The position numbers and the translations under genes were made by a program. From the NCBI GenBank assembly GCA_947074265.1, contig CAMTPD010000015.1:1-12250 (forward strand): a DNA stretch of 12,250 bases, read 5' to 3'. Under the pieces are notes generated by a model. That model was not told where the DNA came from, ran no database searches, and was given only the letters and a program-made list of their open reading frames with translations. The stretch comes from an uncultured Porphyromonadaceae bacterium (GTDB lineage: Bacteria > Bacteroidota > Bacteroidia > Bacteroidales > CAMTPD01). This document shows positions 1 to 6,491 of this stretch, in pieces (the first letter of the stretch is position 1; every line of letters starts with the position of its first letter).

Positions 1-48
1 CGAGATTCTCCGGAGTGACTGGAGTTCAGACGTGTGCTCTTCCGATCT
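1..48 (+). other. Illumina TruSeq i7 adapter (non-genomic contamination)
   Basis: Bases 15-48 match the Illumina TruSeq read-2 adapter (beginning GTGACTGGAG and ending CTTCCGATCT). Bases 1-6 (CGAGAT) match the end of the P7 flow-cell sequence. The eight bases between them (TCTCCGGA, 7-14) sit exactly where the i7 index lies, and their reverse complement TCCGGAGA is, from memory, the TruSeq HT index D702. This is untrimmed library sequence at a contig end. An open frame starting at base 32 therefore has an artificial N-terminus encoded by adapter. Confidence 0.97.
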
Positions 49-430
49 AGGAATGTACCACAAATATCCTACCGAGGAGATTGCGCTAATGCCCGATTAT
101 CATCAATACCTATCTGTTTCACAAAAAGAAGAGCTATTGGCTCGTTACCGCCATCCCATTATTGAGCATGCCTCGCAACTATTCAAAAATATCGACAATG
201 AAAAGGTGCAGTTGAAAGGAGTCATGGACTTTGCGATGGACCTTCGTTTGGTGCAATGTTTGCAAGCCGGAGTTGCGCCAGACTTGGATGTGTACGATGC
301 AGCCATGTGGTCGTCGTTGGTCGAACTCTCGGCGACTTCGGCCGGCATGAATGGTGCTCCGGTTGCAATACCAGACTTTACTTCAGGATGCTGGAAAGAG
401 AAAAGGGAAGCGTTTGCTTCAATTAAATAA
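49..430 (+). CDS. GH109-like Gfo/Idh/MocA family protein, C-terminal fragment
   Basis: This is the last ~127 residues of a gene cut at its 5' side by the contig end; the genomic part begins at base 49, inside a codon. The segment has the layout of the C-terminus of Bacteroidetes GH109 proteins (NAD-dependent alpha-N-acetylgalactosaminidase type, Gfo/Idh/MocA fold): a PDYHQYLS stretch, an ARYRHPII stretch, MDFAMDLRLVQCL, the DLDVYDAAMWSSL segment and a final PVAIPDFTSGCWK. In the family the segment before MDF is usually GGHGG; here it is QLKG, so this is a diverged member. The Rossmann NAD-binding half and catalytic residues are missing from the window, so activity cannot be judged; a plain Gfo/Idh/MocA oxidoreductase is the alternative. 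The stop codon is at 428-430. No clear terminator follows, and the next gene has its own promoter. Confidence 0.82.
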
Positions 431-451
431 CGATCGAAAAGGGGGAAGGCG

Positions 452-549
452 GAGCATACATTGCAGTAAAATGCGGAGTGCTCTTGTGCGTGTTGCCAAG
501 GTGAGCCGATGAGAAATGAGTATACATTGTAATAAAGTGCGGAGTACTC
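452..549. repeat. Two copies of a 32-nt hairpin-forming repeat, 66 bp apart
   Basis: Copy 1 is 452-483 and copy 2 is 518-549. Over the 30 aligned bases from 454 and 520 they differ at five positions, all transitions. Both fold the same way. The outer stem is GAGCA/TGCTC (452-456 with 479-483) in copy 1 and GAGTA/TACTC (518-522 with 545-549) in copy 2, a compensatory C:G to T:A change. The inner stem CATT/AATG (459-462 with 470-473) becomes CATT/AGTG (525-528 with 536-539), a G:T wobble. The other two changes fall in the 7-nt loop. Function is unknown; it may be a dispersed intergenic palindromic repeat. Confidence 0.7.
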
Positions 550-680
550 CATGTGCCGGCTTGTTGCAAGAATATTGCTTTGGGTGTGGATTAAGGTATT
601 CAACTACAACAAATCTTGCAAAAAATAGAAGAGATAATTCGTTTCAAGACCGAATGAATCTGTATTGTGAATAAATGTTT

Positions 681-688
681 TACATTTG
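681..688 (+). promoter_or_regulatory. Bacteroidetes-type -7 element for the GH92 gene
   Basis: TACATTTG fits the Bacteroidetes -7 consensus TAnnTTTG and lies about 50 bp before the ATG at 740, predicting transcription from near base 695 and a leader of ~45 nt. The expected -33 TTTG is not clear; TCTG at 659-662, 18 bp upstream, is the nearest candidate. The rest of 550-660 shows no feature I can name. Confidence 0.55.
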
Positions 689-739
689 CTTCAACAGAAT
701 TAAATGTTAGCGTTAATTTAAAACCAGAAAAACACGGCA

Positions 740-3700
740 ATGAAAAAATCAATCATTCAGCTTCTATTGCTTGGCACCTTGTCGCTCTCGGCACAAAACT
801 CAGCCCGTGTCAATCCCTTTATCGGGACCAGTTCGATGGGGCATGTCTTTCCCGGCGCTGTTGCACCACACGGATTGGTGGCACTAAGTCCCGACACCGA
901 TACCATACCGCACAATGTAGATGGCGTGTATCAAAAAGACTCGTACCGATATTGCGCCGGTCACCAGTACGACGATCCTACGATTGTTGGCTTTTCCCAT
1001 ACACATTTCAGCGGGACAGGGCATTCCGACTTGGGCGACTTGCTAATCATGCCTACCGGAGGAGAGCTATTACTTACACCCGGTACGGCCACAAACCCAG
1101 AGGGTGGCTATCGCTCACGCTTCACACATGCCACAGAAAAGGCACATCCCGGTTATTACGCGGTAACGCTCGACGATTACGGAATCGACGTGGAACTCAC
1201 TGCGACCGAACGGGTAGGAGCACACCGCTATACCTATCCCGAGCAACAAGCCCGTTTCATTCTCGACCTCATTCACGGTATATACAACTACGATGGTAAA
1301 GTGCTTTGGGCATCGGTGCGCGTAGAAAATCCACAATTGATAACAGGATATCGGATTACCAACGGGTGGGCGCGCGAAAACTACCAATACTTTGCCATTT
1401 CCCTGTCTCAGCCCATTGCCAATTACGGTTATGAGGAATTTGAGAAAGTAAACTATGCCGGCGGATGGCGCAAGTTTGACTTGAAGCGCAACTTTCCCGA
1501 GATAGCCGGACGTAAGATTAGGGCTTATTTTGAATTTGACCTTCCGGCGAATAAACAACTCGAAGTGCGCTTGGCATTCTCGGGCGTAAGTACCGAAGGC
1601 GCACTCAAGAACCTCCAAGCTGAAGCACCCATGGCGGTGTCGTTCGATCAACTGGCCGAAGCTACAGCGCAAAAGTGGAACGGCGAACTCAATACCATCG
1701 AAGCCGAAGGAACCAACGATCAGTTGGCCATGCTCTATACTTCCCTTTACCACTGCAAGATCAATCCGTCCGTTTATCAGGATGTAGACGGCAAGTACCG
1801 AGGCCTCGACGGAAACACCCATCAGGCAGATGGTTTCACCAACTACACCGTATTCTCTCTATGGGATACGTATCGCGCATTGCATCCGTTGATGAATATC
1901 ATCGACCGCAAACGAAGCACCGATTTTACCCGTTCCATGTTGGCTCATCGAGAACAGAGCGTACACAAGATCTTGCCGATGTGGTCGCATTTTGCATCCG
2001 AAAACTGGTGCATGATCGGCTACCACGGCGTGTCTGTGCTTTCCGATGCACTAGCCAAAGGGATCAATCTCAATACCGACCAAGCGATCGAAGCCATGGT
2101 GTCGAGTTCGACGTTACCGTATTTTGACAAAACGGCCGAATACATCAAATACGGCTATGTACCCTTCGAAGATAGTCCCAACGGCGTTTCGCTCACCCTT
2201 GAATATGCTTACGACGATTGGTGTATTTATCAAGCAGCCCTCGCGGCGGGCAATATGAAAGTAGCCAAAGAATACCTTCGTCGCGCGCAAAGCTACCGCA
2301 ACGTATTCGACAAGTCGCTCGGATTCTCAAGGGCCCGTATGCGTGATGGTAGTTGGAAAAAGGATTTCTCGCTGCTTAATACACACGGCGAAGGATACAT
2401 CGAAGGCAACTCAATCAACTATAGTTTCTACGTTCCGCACGATCCGTTGGGAATGATTCAATTGATGGGCGGAGAAGAGAAATTTGTCGAAAACCTCGAC
2501 AGCTTGTTCACCATGTATCTGCCCGATGAATTCTTTGCTCATACCGAAGACGTTACCCGCGAAGGATTGCTCGGAGGTTATGTGCATGGCAACGAACCGT
2601 CACACCACGTACTTTACCTCTACAACTATACCTCTCAACCTTGGAAGACGCAATACTGGGCACGCGAAGTAATGAACCGTATGTATCGTAACGAGATCGA
2701 CGGACTTTGTGGCAACGACGACTGCGGACAAATGTCGGCTTGGTACATCTTTACAGCCTTGGGCTTTTATCCCGTTTGTCCGGGAAGCGACCAACTCGTG
2801 CTCGGTGCTCCGTATTTGCCGTATATGAAACTAAACCTGGAAGATGGTAAAACATTTGAAGTGAAGGCTCTGGGAGTAAGCGATAAGAACCGTTATGTGA
2901 AAAGTGTGAAACTCAACGGAAAACCTTATACCAAAGGCTACATCACCAATAGCGATGTGGTCAATGGCGGAGTGCTCGAGTTTGAAATGTCGGCAAAGCC
3001 CAACAAGAAGCGTGTATTCAAGGGTAGCGATCTTCCATACTCGTTGTCTACCTCCAACCAATGGAGCGACTACAACGTAGGCGAAGTAAAGTTCTTAGAT
3101 CAGGCAACCGGCACCGAAGGCTCTGCCATCTACAATACGATCATACCCGAACCGCAAAGCTACATTTCCGAAAGTGCGCGTGAGGTATTAGATCTGCTTT
3201 ACTTTTCTCCCTCCGATTCGATCCCCGGCATTGAGACCATCGAGTACCGATTGCGTGATTACGATGGAGTATCGGCAAAGAGCGGAGCGCCTCCCGGCAT
3301 CGCGATCGATTATTCTACACGTTGGATCGAGAAGAGTTATCTGCCGCATAAAGACATTGCCCGCTTGCATTACGAAACAAAGGGAGTGCTGATGCATGAG
3401 TTGGTACACGGGTTTCAACTCGAACCGCAAGGGATTGGCAATTATGGCAACAGTAAAGAGTTCAGAGCCATGATAGAAGGGGTGGCAGATGCAGTGCGCT
3501 ACATGAGCGGATACTTCATGCCCGAAGACTGTCCCAAAGGAGGAACTTACATGGATGGTTACCGTACCACCGGCTTCTTCCTTGCATGGATTACCCGGAC
3601 GAAAGACAAAGACTTTTTGAGGAAGTTTAACGGTTCGGCCCTCACGGTAATTCCTTGGTCGTTTGACGGCGCCGTGAAGTACGCACTAGGCGATACCTAT

Positions 3701-3748
3701 TCGGTAGATTCGCTATGGAAAGAATACAAAGAAACGTCTGAAAACTAA
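740..3748 (+). CDS. Secreted GH92 alpha-mannosidase with C-terminal BSP metallopeptidase-like domain
   Basis: This 1002-residue protein would act on mannose-containing glycans in the periplasm or at the cell surface. Residues 1-18 form a signal peptide (cleavage near LSA/QN). Residues ~20-760 are a full GH92: N-terminal VNPFIGTSSMGHVFPGA, HTHFSGTG, then the catalytic region with EGNS (E555, likely the general acid by family analogy), GNEPSHH (E619) and GNDDCGQMSAWY (D660/D661, likely base region). GH92 enzymes are Ca2+-dependent inverting alpha-mannosidases. Residues ~780-1002 are a separate domain resembling the basic secretory protein family, with HELVH (H886, E887, H890) and EGVAD (E913 to D917), the zinc-protease-like signature of that family. 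The ATG at 740 is chosen because it gives an intact signal peptide. GH92 proteins usually end after the first module, so the fusion adds ~220 residues. The mannosidase linkage preference and the activity of the BSP part are not decided by the sequence. Confidence 0.95.
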   Translation: MKKSIIQLLLLGTLSLSAQNSARVNPFIGTSSMGHVFPGAVAPHGLVALSPDTDTIPHNVDGVYQKDSYRYCAGHQYDDPTIVGFSHTHFSGTGHSDLGDLLIMPTGGELLLTPGTATNPEGGYRSRFTHATEKAHPGYYAVTLDDYGIDVELTATERVGAHRYTYPEQQARFILDLIHGIYNYDGKVLWASVRVENPQLITGYRITNGWARENYQYFAISLSQPIANYGYEEFEKVNYAGGWRKFDLKRNFPEIAGRKIRAYFEFDLPANKQLEVRLAFSGVSTEGALKNLQAEAPMAVSFDQLAEATAQKWNGELNTIEAEGTNDQLAMLYTSLYHCKINPSVYQDVDGKYRGLDGNTHQADGFTNYTVFSLWDTYRALHPLMNIIDRKRSTDFTRSMLAHREQSVHKILPMWSHFASENWCMIGYHGVSVLSDALAKGINLNTDQAIEAMVSSSTLPYFDKTAEYIKYGYVPFEDSPNGVSLTLEYAYDDWCIYQAALAAGNMKVAKEYLRRAQSYRNVFDKSLGFSRARMRDGSWKKDFSLLNTHGEGYIEGNSINYSFYVPHDPLGMIQLMGGEEKFVENLDSLFTMYLPDEFFAHTEDVTREGLLGGYVHGNEPSHHVLYLYNYTSQPWKTQYWAREVMNRMYRNEIDGLCGNDDCGQMSAWYIFTALGFYPVCPGSDQLVLGAPYLPYMKLNLEDGKTFEVKALGVSDKNRYVKSVKLNGKPYTKGYITNSDVVNGGVLEFEMSAKPNKKRVFKGSDLPYSLSTSNQWSDYNVGEVKFLDQATGTEGSAIYNTIIPEPQSYISESAREVLDLLYFSPSDSIPGIETIEYRLRDYDGVSAKSGAPPGIAIDYSTRWIEKSYLPHKDIARLHYETKGVLMHELVHGFQLEPQGIGNYGNSKEFRAMIEGVADAVRYMSGYFMPEDCPKGGTYMDGYRTTGFFLAWITRTKDKDFLRKFNGSALTVIPWSFDGAVKYALGDTYSVDSLWKEYKETSEN

Positions 3749-3778
3749 AAATATAGCTAGCTTTATATGCTGCGTCTT

Positions 3779-3815
3779 GCGGGTATTCCACACAAGGAAT
3801 ACCCGCTTCTTTTAT
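3779..3815 (+). terminator. Rho-independent terminator after the GH92 gene
   Basis: A perfect 11-bp stem GCGGGTATTCC (3779-3789) with GGAATACCCGC (3796-3806), a 6-nt ACAACA-like loop (ACACAA), and a following T-rich run TTCTTTTAT. It begins 31 bp after the stop codon. Confidence 0.88.
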
Positions 3816-3881
3816 CGCCAATATATATGTAGTACAGACATCATACACATTCAATTAAAGGAAATAATGAAGTTTCTATAT

Positions 3882-3912
3882 TTTGCAGGTTCGTCAATTA
3901 TATATAGTTTTG
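3882..3912 (+). promoter_or_regulatory. Bacteroidetes-type promoter for the symporter transcript
   Basis: TTTG at 3882-3885 (-33) and TAGTTTTG at 3905-3912 (-7, consensus TAnnTTTG) are separated by 19 bp, matching the Bacteroidetes sigma-A promoter layout. Transcription would start near base 3919. The next coding start is at 4254, which implies a leader of about 335 nt. Confidence 0.7.
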
Positions 3913-3918
3913 CGAGCT

Positions 3919-4253
3919 GAAAGAAAAAATCCTGGTTTTATTGTATAAATATACGTTTATTCAGTGATTGGTTGTTTCAAGGATACACATTGACCCACAG
4001 CAGTTTTATCAGATTTGCACGGGGTCAATCTGGATTGGGGCAGTTACAACGGTAACTGTTTTTGTTTATTTATTCCTATCAGAAATGCAAAGCTTCTTTG
4101 TCGTGCTACCTATACGGCAAAGACGAAAATCTGAGTCGAATAAAACTTAAATACCAACAATCGGACGGCGTATTGTTACTAGCCCGACTGTAGTATTGGT
4201 TTTTGGAGTGTGTTGTTTATTTATCAATTTTTAGAAATACGCTTTTTTTTAAA
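3919..4253 (+). promoter_or_regulatory. Long structured leader before the symporter gene, possible attenuator
   Basis: No convincing gene lies here. The region can form three helices. (1) ATTGACCC (3989-3996) pairs with GGGTCAAT (4022-4029), 8 bp, 25-nt loop. (2) CAGTTAC (4041-4047) pairs with GTAACTG (4052-4058), followed directly by TTTTTG, which resembles an intrinsic terminator. (3) ACCAACAATCGG (4153-4164) pairs with CCGACTG (4184-4190) and TTGGT (4196-4200), with one mismatch and a 5-nt bulge, followed by a T run at 4200-4204. CAGATT (4010-4015) could alternatively pair with AATCTG (4027-4032), which would compete with helix 1. I do not recognise a known riboswitch class. Helix 2 could also be a protein-binding palindrome. 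Confidence 0.4.
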
Positions 4254-5786
4254 ATGCTTGCATTATTTGTTACTTTGTATCTGGTTGCGACTGTAACTAT
4301 AGGATTTTATTCTACTAAGTTTATCAAGAACACTGGCGACTTTGTCAATGCTGGTCGCGGATTACCTTTTGTATTTAATTCCTTTGCATTGTTTGCATTG
4401 TGGTTTGGCGCCGAGACGGTGTTTGGAGCCTCAGGGAGATTTATCGAAGGTGGATTGTTAGGGGTGATTGAAGATCCCCTGGGTAGTGCTTTTTGTCTTA
4501 TCCTGTTTGGGCTGTTTCTGGCCCGCCCTTTATACCGAAGAAATATTCTTACGATAGGCGACTTGTTTAAGAATGCCTACGGACGAAAGATAGAGCTGAT
4601 AAGTGCCGCGCTGATGGTGTTTACGTTCTTTGGCTTTATTGCCGCCCAACTTGTGGCGTTGTCAATTTCGCTAAAGCTTATTTTCGGCTTTACACTTACT
4701 ACCGGTATTCTCATTTCTTCCTTGGTAGTAACCCTTTACACCTTTACGGGGGGGATGTGGGCAATCTCTATTTCCGACTTTATGCAGTCGATTATCATCA
4801 TCCTCGGACTTGGTATCCTGGCCTTTATGCTGGTGTCGCAAGTGGGAGGCGTTGAGGCGGTAATCGCAAAAGCTCCTGAAAACCATTTCCAGTTTTTCCC
4901 CAATGCAACGGCTCACGACATCGACGAGTGGGTATCGGCTTGGTGTGTAATCGGACTTGGCTCACTAGCTTCGCAAGATATTTTTCAACGTGTCAATTCG
5001 GCTCGTAACATCAAATCGGCGGTGTATTCTACCTACGTAGGAGCCGGGATGTATATACTATTTTCGATTTTTCCGCTTACAATCGCCTTGTGCGCACGTA
5101 TCTTATATCCGGAGATTATGAACCCTGACAACGGATTCGACCTGCAAGAGGTGGTTCCGCAACTCATCATGGGACACATGCCTATGTTTGTGCAGATCTT
5201 CTTCTTCGGAGCTTTGGTTTCGGCAATTTTATCTACATGTTCGGGCGCATTGCTTGCACCCTCTACGATCTTGGCCGAAAACATCATCAAGCCGTTGTGG
5301 CAATCACGTACCGACCGCAAGCTACACCTCTGGACCGTTCGTCTCAGTATCATCATCATGTCGCTGGTATCTACCGGTATGGCACTTGTAGAGACGGATA
5401 TCTATCGTCTCGTGGGCGATTCGGGTATTGTGGCGTTGGTATCAATCCTGGTGCCTACCTTTGCGGCCATTTACCACAAGAAGCCAAGTAGAATGGGGGC
5501 ACTTTGGGCCATGTTCTTTGGGTTGTTTATCTGGTTCATGCGCGAGAAGGCAGGTGATATCGCAGGTTGGTTGTCGTTCGATTGGTGGAAAGGATTCTTT
5601 ACGTGGTATAGTGAGATTCCGGTTTCCGCATGGATCATCGGCCCTATTGGTTCGCTTGTAGGTTACTACATCGGATGGGCGATAGAGGTTTGCTTTATCA
5701 AAACGCCGGTACTTCCCGACGAAGCAGATAACGACGGGCAAACACAAGTAGATGAGGTTGTAAACGAAATACACGTTCCTCACTGA
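4254..5786 (+). CDS. Sodium:solute symporter (SSS / SLC5 family)
   Basis: This 510-residue inner-membrane protein has many hydrophobic segments, consistent with the ~13-helix LeuT-like fold of sodium:solute symporters. Family-like features are the first helix from MLALFVTLYLVATV, the FVNAGRGLPF stretch just after it, the helix-2 region WFGAETVFGASG, TFTGGMWAISISDFMQ (equivalent of the common GG-x-x-A-V-x-x-T/S-D-x-x-Q segment), SLASQDIFQRVNSARN, and SAILSTCSGALLAPSTILAEN, where family members carry small/Ser residues of the sodium site. The ATG at 4254 is preferred over an upstream in-frame TTG at 4203, because the extra 17 residues are not family-like and overlap a T-rich leader. The solute cannot be read from the sequence. 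Nearby glycosidases make a released sugar or amino-sugar acid plausible, but this is inference. It has its own promoter and long leader, and a terminator follows. Confidence 0.92.
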   Translation: MLALFVTLYLVATVTIGFYSTKFIKNTGDFVNAGRGLPFVFNSFALFALWFGAETVFGASGRFIEGGLLGVIEDPLGSAFCLILFGLFLARPLYRRNILTIGDLFKNAYGRKIELISAALMVFTFFGFIAAQLVALSISLKLIFGFTLTTGILISSLVVTLYTFTGGMWAISISDFMQSIIIILGLGILAFMLVSQVGGVEAVIAKAPENHFQFFPNATAHDIDEWVSAWCVIGLGSLASQDIFQRVNSARNIKSAVYSTYVGAGMYILFSIFPLTIALCARILYPEIMNPDNGFDLQEVVPQLIMGHMPMFVQIFFFGALVSAILSTCSGALLAPSTILAENIIKPLWQSRTDRKLHLWTVRLSIIIMSLVSTGMALVETDIYRLVGDSGIVALVSILVPTFAAIYHKKPSRMGALWAMFFGLFIWFMREKAGDIAGWLSFDWWKGFFTWYSEIPVSAWIIGPIGSLVGYYIGWAIEVCFIKTPVLPDEADNDGQTQVDEVVNEIHVPH

Positions 5787-5824
5787 TTCGAATTCAAAAG
5801 TAGACGAATAAATAACTGAAATAA

Positions 5825-5866
5825 GAAGGCTTCCTTTCGTGCGCAATGCATGAGAGGAAGCCTTTC
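5825..5866 (+). terminator. Rho-independent terminator after the symporter gene
   Basis: A perfect 10-bp stem AAGGCTTCCT (5826-5835) with AGGAAGCCTT (5855-5864), a 19-nt loop and a following T/C-rich run TTTCTCT. It lies 39 bp after the stop codon. The symmetric stem could also serve the converging minus-strand transcript, though no T-run is evident in that direction. Confidence 0.82.
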
Positions 5867-5900
5867 TCTATGTATACGATTTGTAAACTCTATGAGGAGT

Positions 5901-6032
5901 GAATCGTTTGATGGGCATCAAACAATTTATTCTTCATTATAAACGAATCGTCAGGTCGGCACCTGACAATTCAGTCTTCACTATGTTTGAATCGTCAGGT
6001 CGGCACCTGACGATTCAATGTTCATATAGTTT
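5901..6032. repeat. Three tandem 44-bp palindromic units between convergent genes
   Basis: Units start at exactly 44-bp spacing (5901, 5945, 5989), each beginning GAATCG. Unit 1 stem: GTTTGAT (5906-5912) with ATCAAAC (5917-5923), loop GGGC. Unit 2 stem: GTCAGGT (5950-5956) with ACCTGAC (5961-5967), loop CGGC. Unit 3 has a perfect 12-bp stem, GAATCGTCAGGT (5989-6000) with 6005-6016, same loop. Between unit 1 and unit 2, three stem base pairs are replaced by other complementary pairs. A C:A mismatch in units 1 and 2 is C:G in unit 3. Spacers share a TTCAnTAT-like core. A palindrome AATGATCATT (6036-6045) may be a decayed fourth unit. This resembles REP/BIME-type intergenic repeats. Confidence 0.8.
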
Positions 6033-6069
6033 GTGAATGATCATTGCGGTGAATGAATTTGATCACTGC

Positions 6070-6417
6070 TTAGTTCGTTTTTTGCTCTTGCGTTGCCGGT
6101 TGTTCGGGCTTTACTTCCTGCGCATCGTAGCCCAGTTTGTTGAAGGCCTTTACCAGCGAATCTTTGTTGGTCTTGTCGTTGCGATACGTAACCGTTACGG
6201 TTTGTGTTTTGGCACTCGCCTTTACGTTTTCCACCCCTTTTTCGAAAGGAATGTTTTTCATAATGATGTTTTCACAATGCGCGCCATGCAAAGACATGGT
6301 ATATACCACCACCTCTTTTTGCTTGGCTTTCTTCTCTTTTTTATCACTTGCAAAGAGCGGTGAAACACTGAATAACGCTACGGAAGCGATTGCTACGATT
6401 GCTTTTAGATTTTTCAT
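6070..6417 (-). CDS. Exported HMA-like metal-binding domain protein with altered CXXC
   Basis: This 115-residue protein has a signal peptide (residues 1-23, cleavage near LFA/SDKK), a Lys-rich linker (25-34), one heavy-metal-associated ferredoxin-like domain (~35-103) and a Gln/Pro/Thr tail. The domain follows the Bacteroidetes periplasmic HMA pattern: VVVYTMSLHGAHCENIIMKNI, PFEKGVENV, then the TVTVTYRND strand and LVKAFNKLGYDAQEV. The usual HC-x-x-C metal site reads H-G-A-H-C (residues 44-48): the first cysteine is Gly45 (codon GGC, one base from TGC), leaving Cys48 with His44 and His47. It is the last gene of a minus-strand operon, 74 bp after the TonB receptor gene, so a role as periplasmic carrier of copper or another soft metal is likely. 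Whether it still binds metal is open. Confidence 0.85.
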   Translation of the reverse strand: MKNLKAIVAIASVALFSVSPLFASDKKEKKAKQKEVVVYTMSLHGAHCENIIMKNIPFEKGVENVKASAKTQTVTVTYRNDKTNKDSLVKAFNKLGYDAQEVKPEQPATQEQKTN

Positions 6418-6491
6418 AACTGATATGTTTTAAAATGAATGTTTTTGAAAATGAGCATGTTTAGATGCTTTGCTGAAATGTATGGAGTGAT

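Noticed and set aside
145..603. Minus-strand open frame of 152 codons whose product contains a repeated SAxYxNVxS-like peptide.
   Set aside because: It is antisense to the GH109-like gene over most of its length, and the peptide repeat is just the translation of the duplicated hairpin. Substitutions between the copies follow base pairing and not codon positions.
667..1299. Plus-strand open frame of 210 codons upstream of and overlapping the GH92 gene.
   Set aside because: It is in a different frame from the clearly homologous GH92 gene, is rich in Arg and Cys as expected of a shadow frame, and has no recognisable domain.
3968..4150. Possible small protein of 60 codons in the symporter leader.
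   Set aside because: It begins with TTG, has no supporting ribosome binding site or homology, and covers the hairpins that explain the region better.
740..5786. Polysaccharide utilisation locus with SusC/SusD.
   Set aside because: No SusD-like gene is present, the only TonB receptor sits with metal genes on the other strand, and the glycosidase and transporter genes are separated by terminators and promoters.
5901..6032. CRISPR-like array.
   Set aside because: There are only three units, the variable parts are stem arms, the 'spacers' are about 16 bp and similar to each other, and no cas gene is present.
6137..6433. Plus-strand open frame of 98 codons antisense to the HMA-like gene.
   Set aside because: It is an antisense shadow; the minus-strand frame has a signal peptide and an HMA-type domain.
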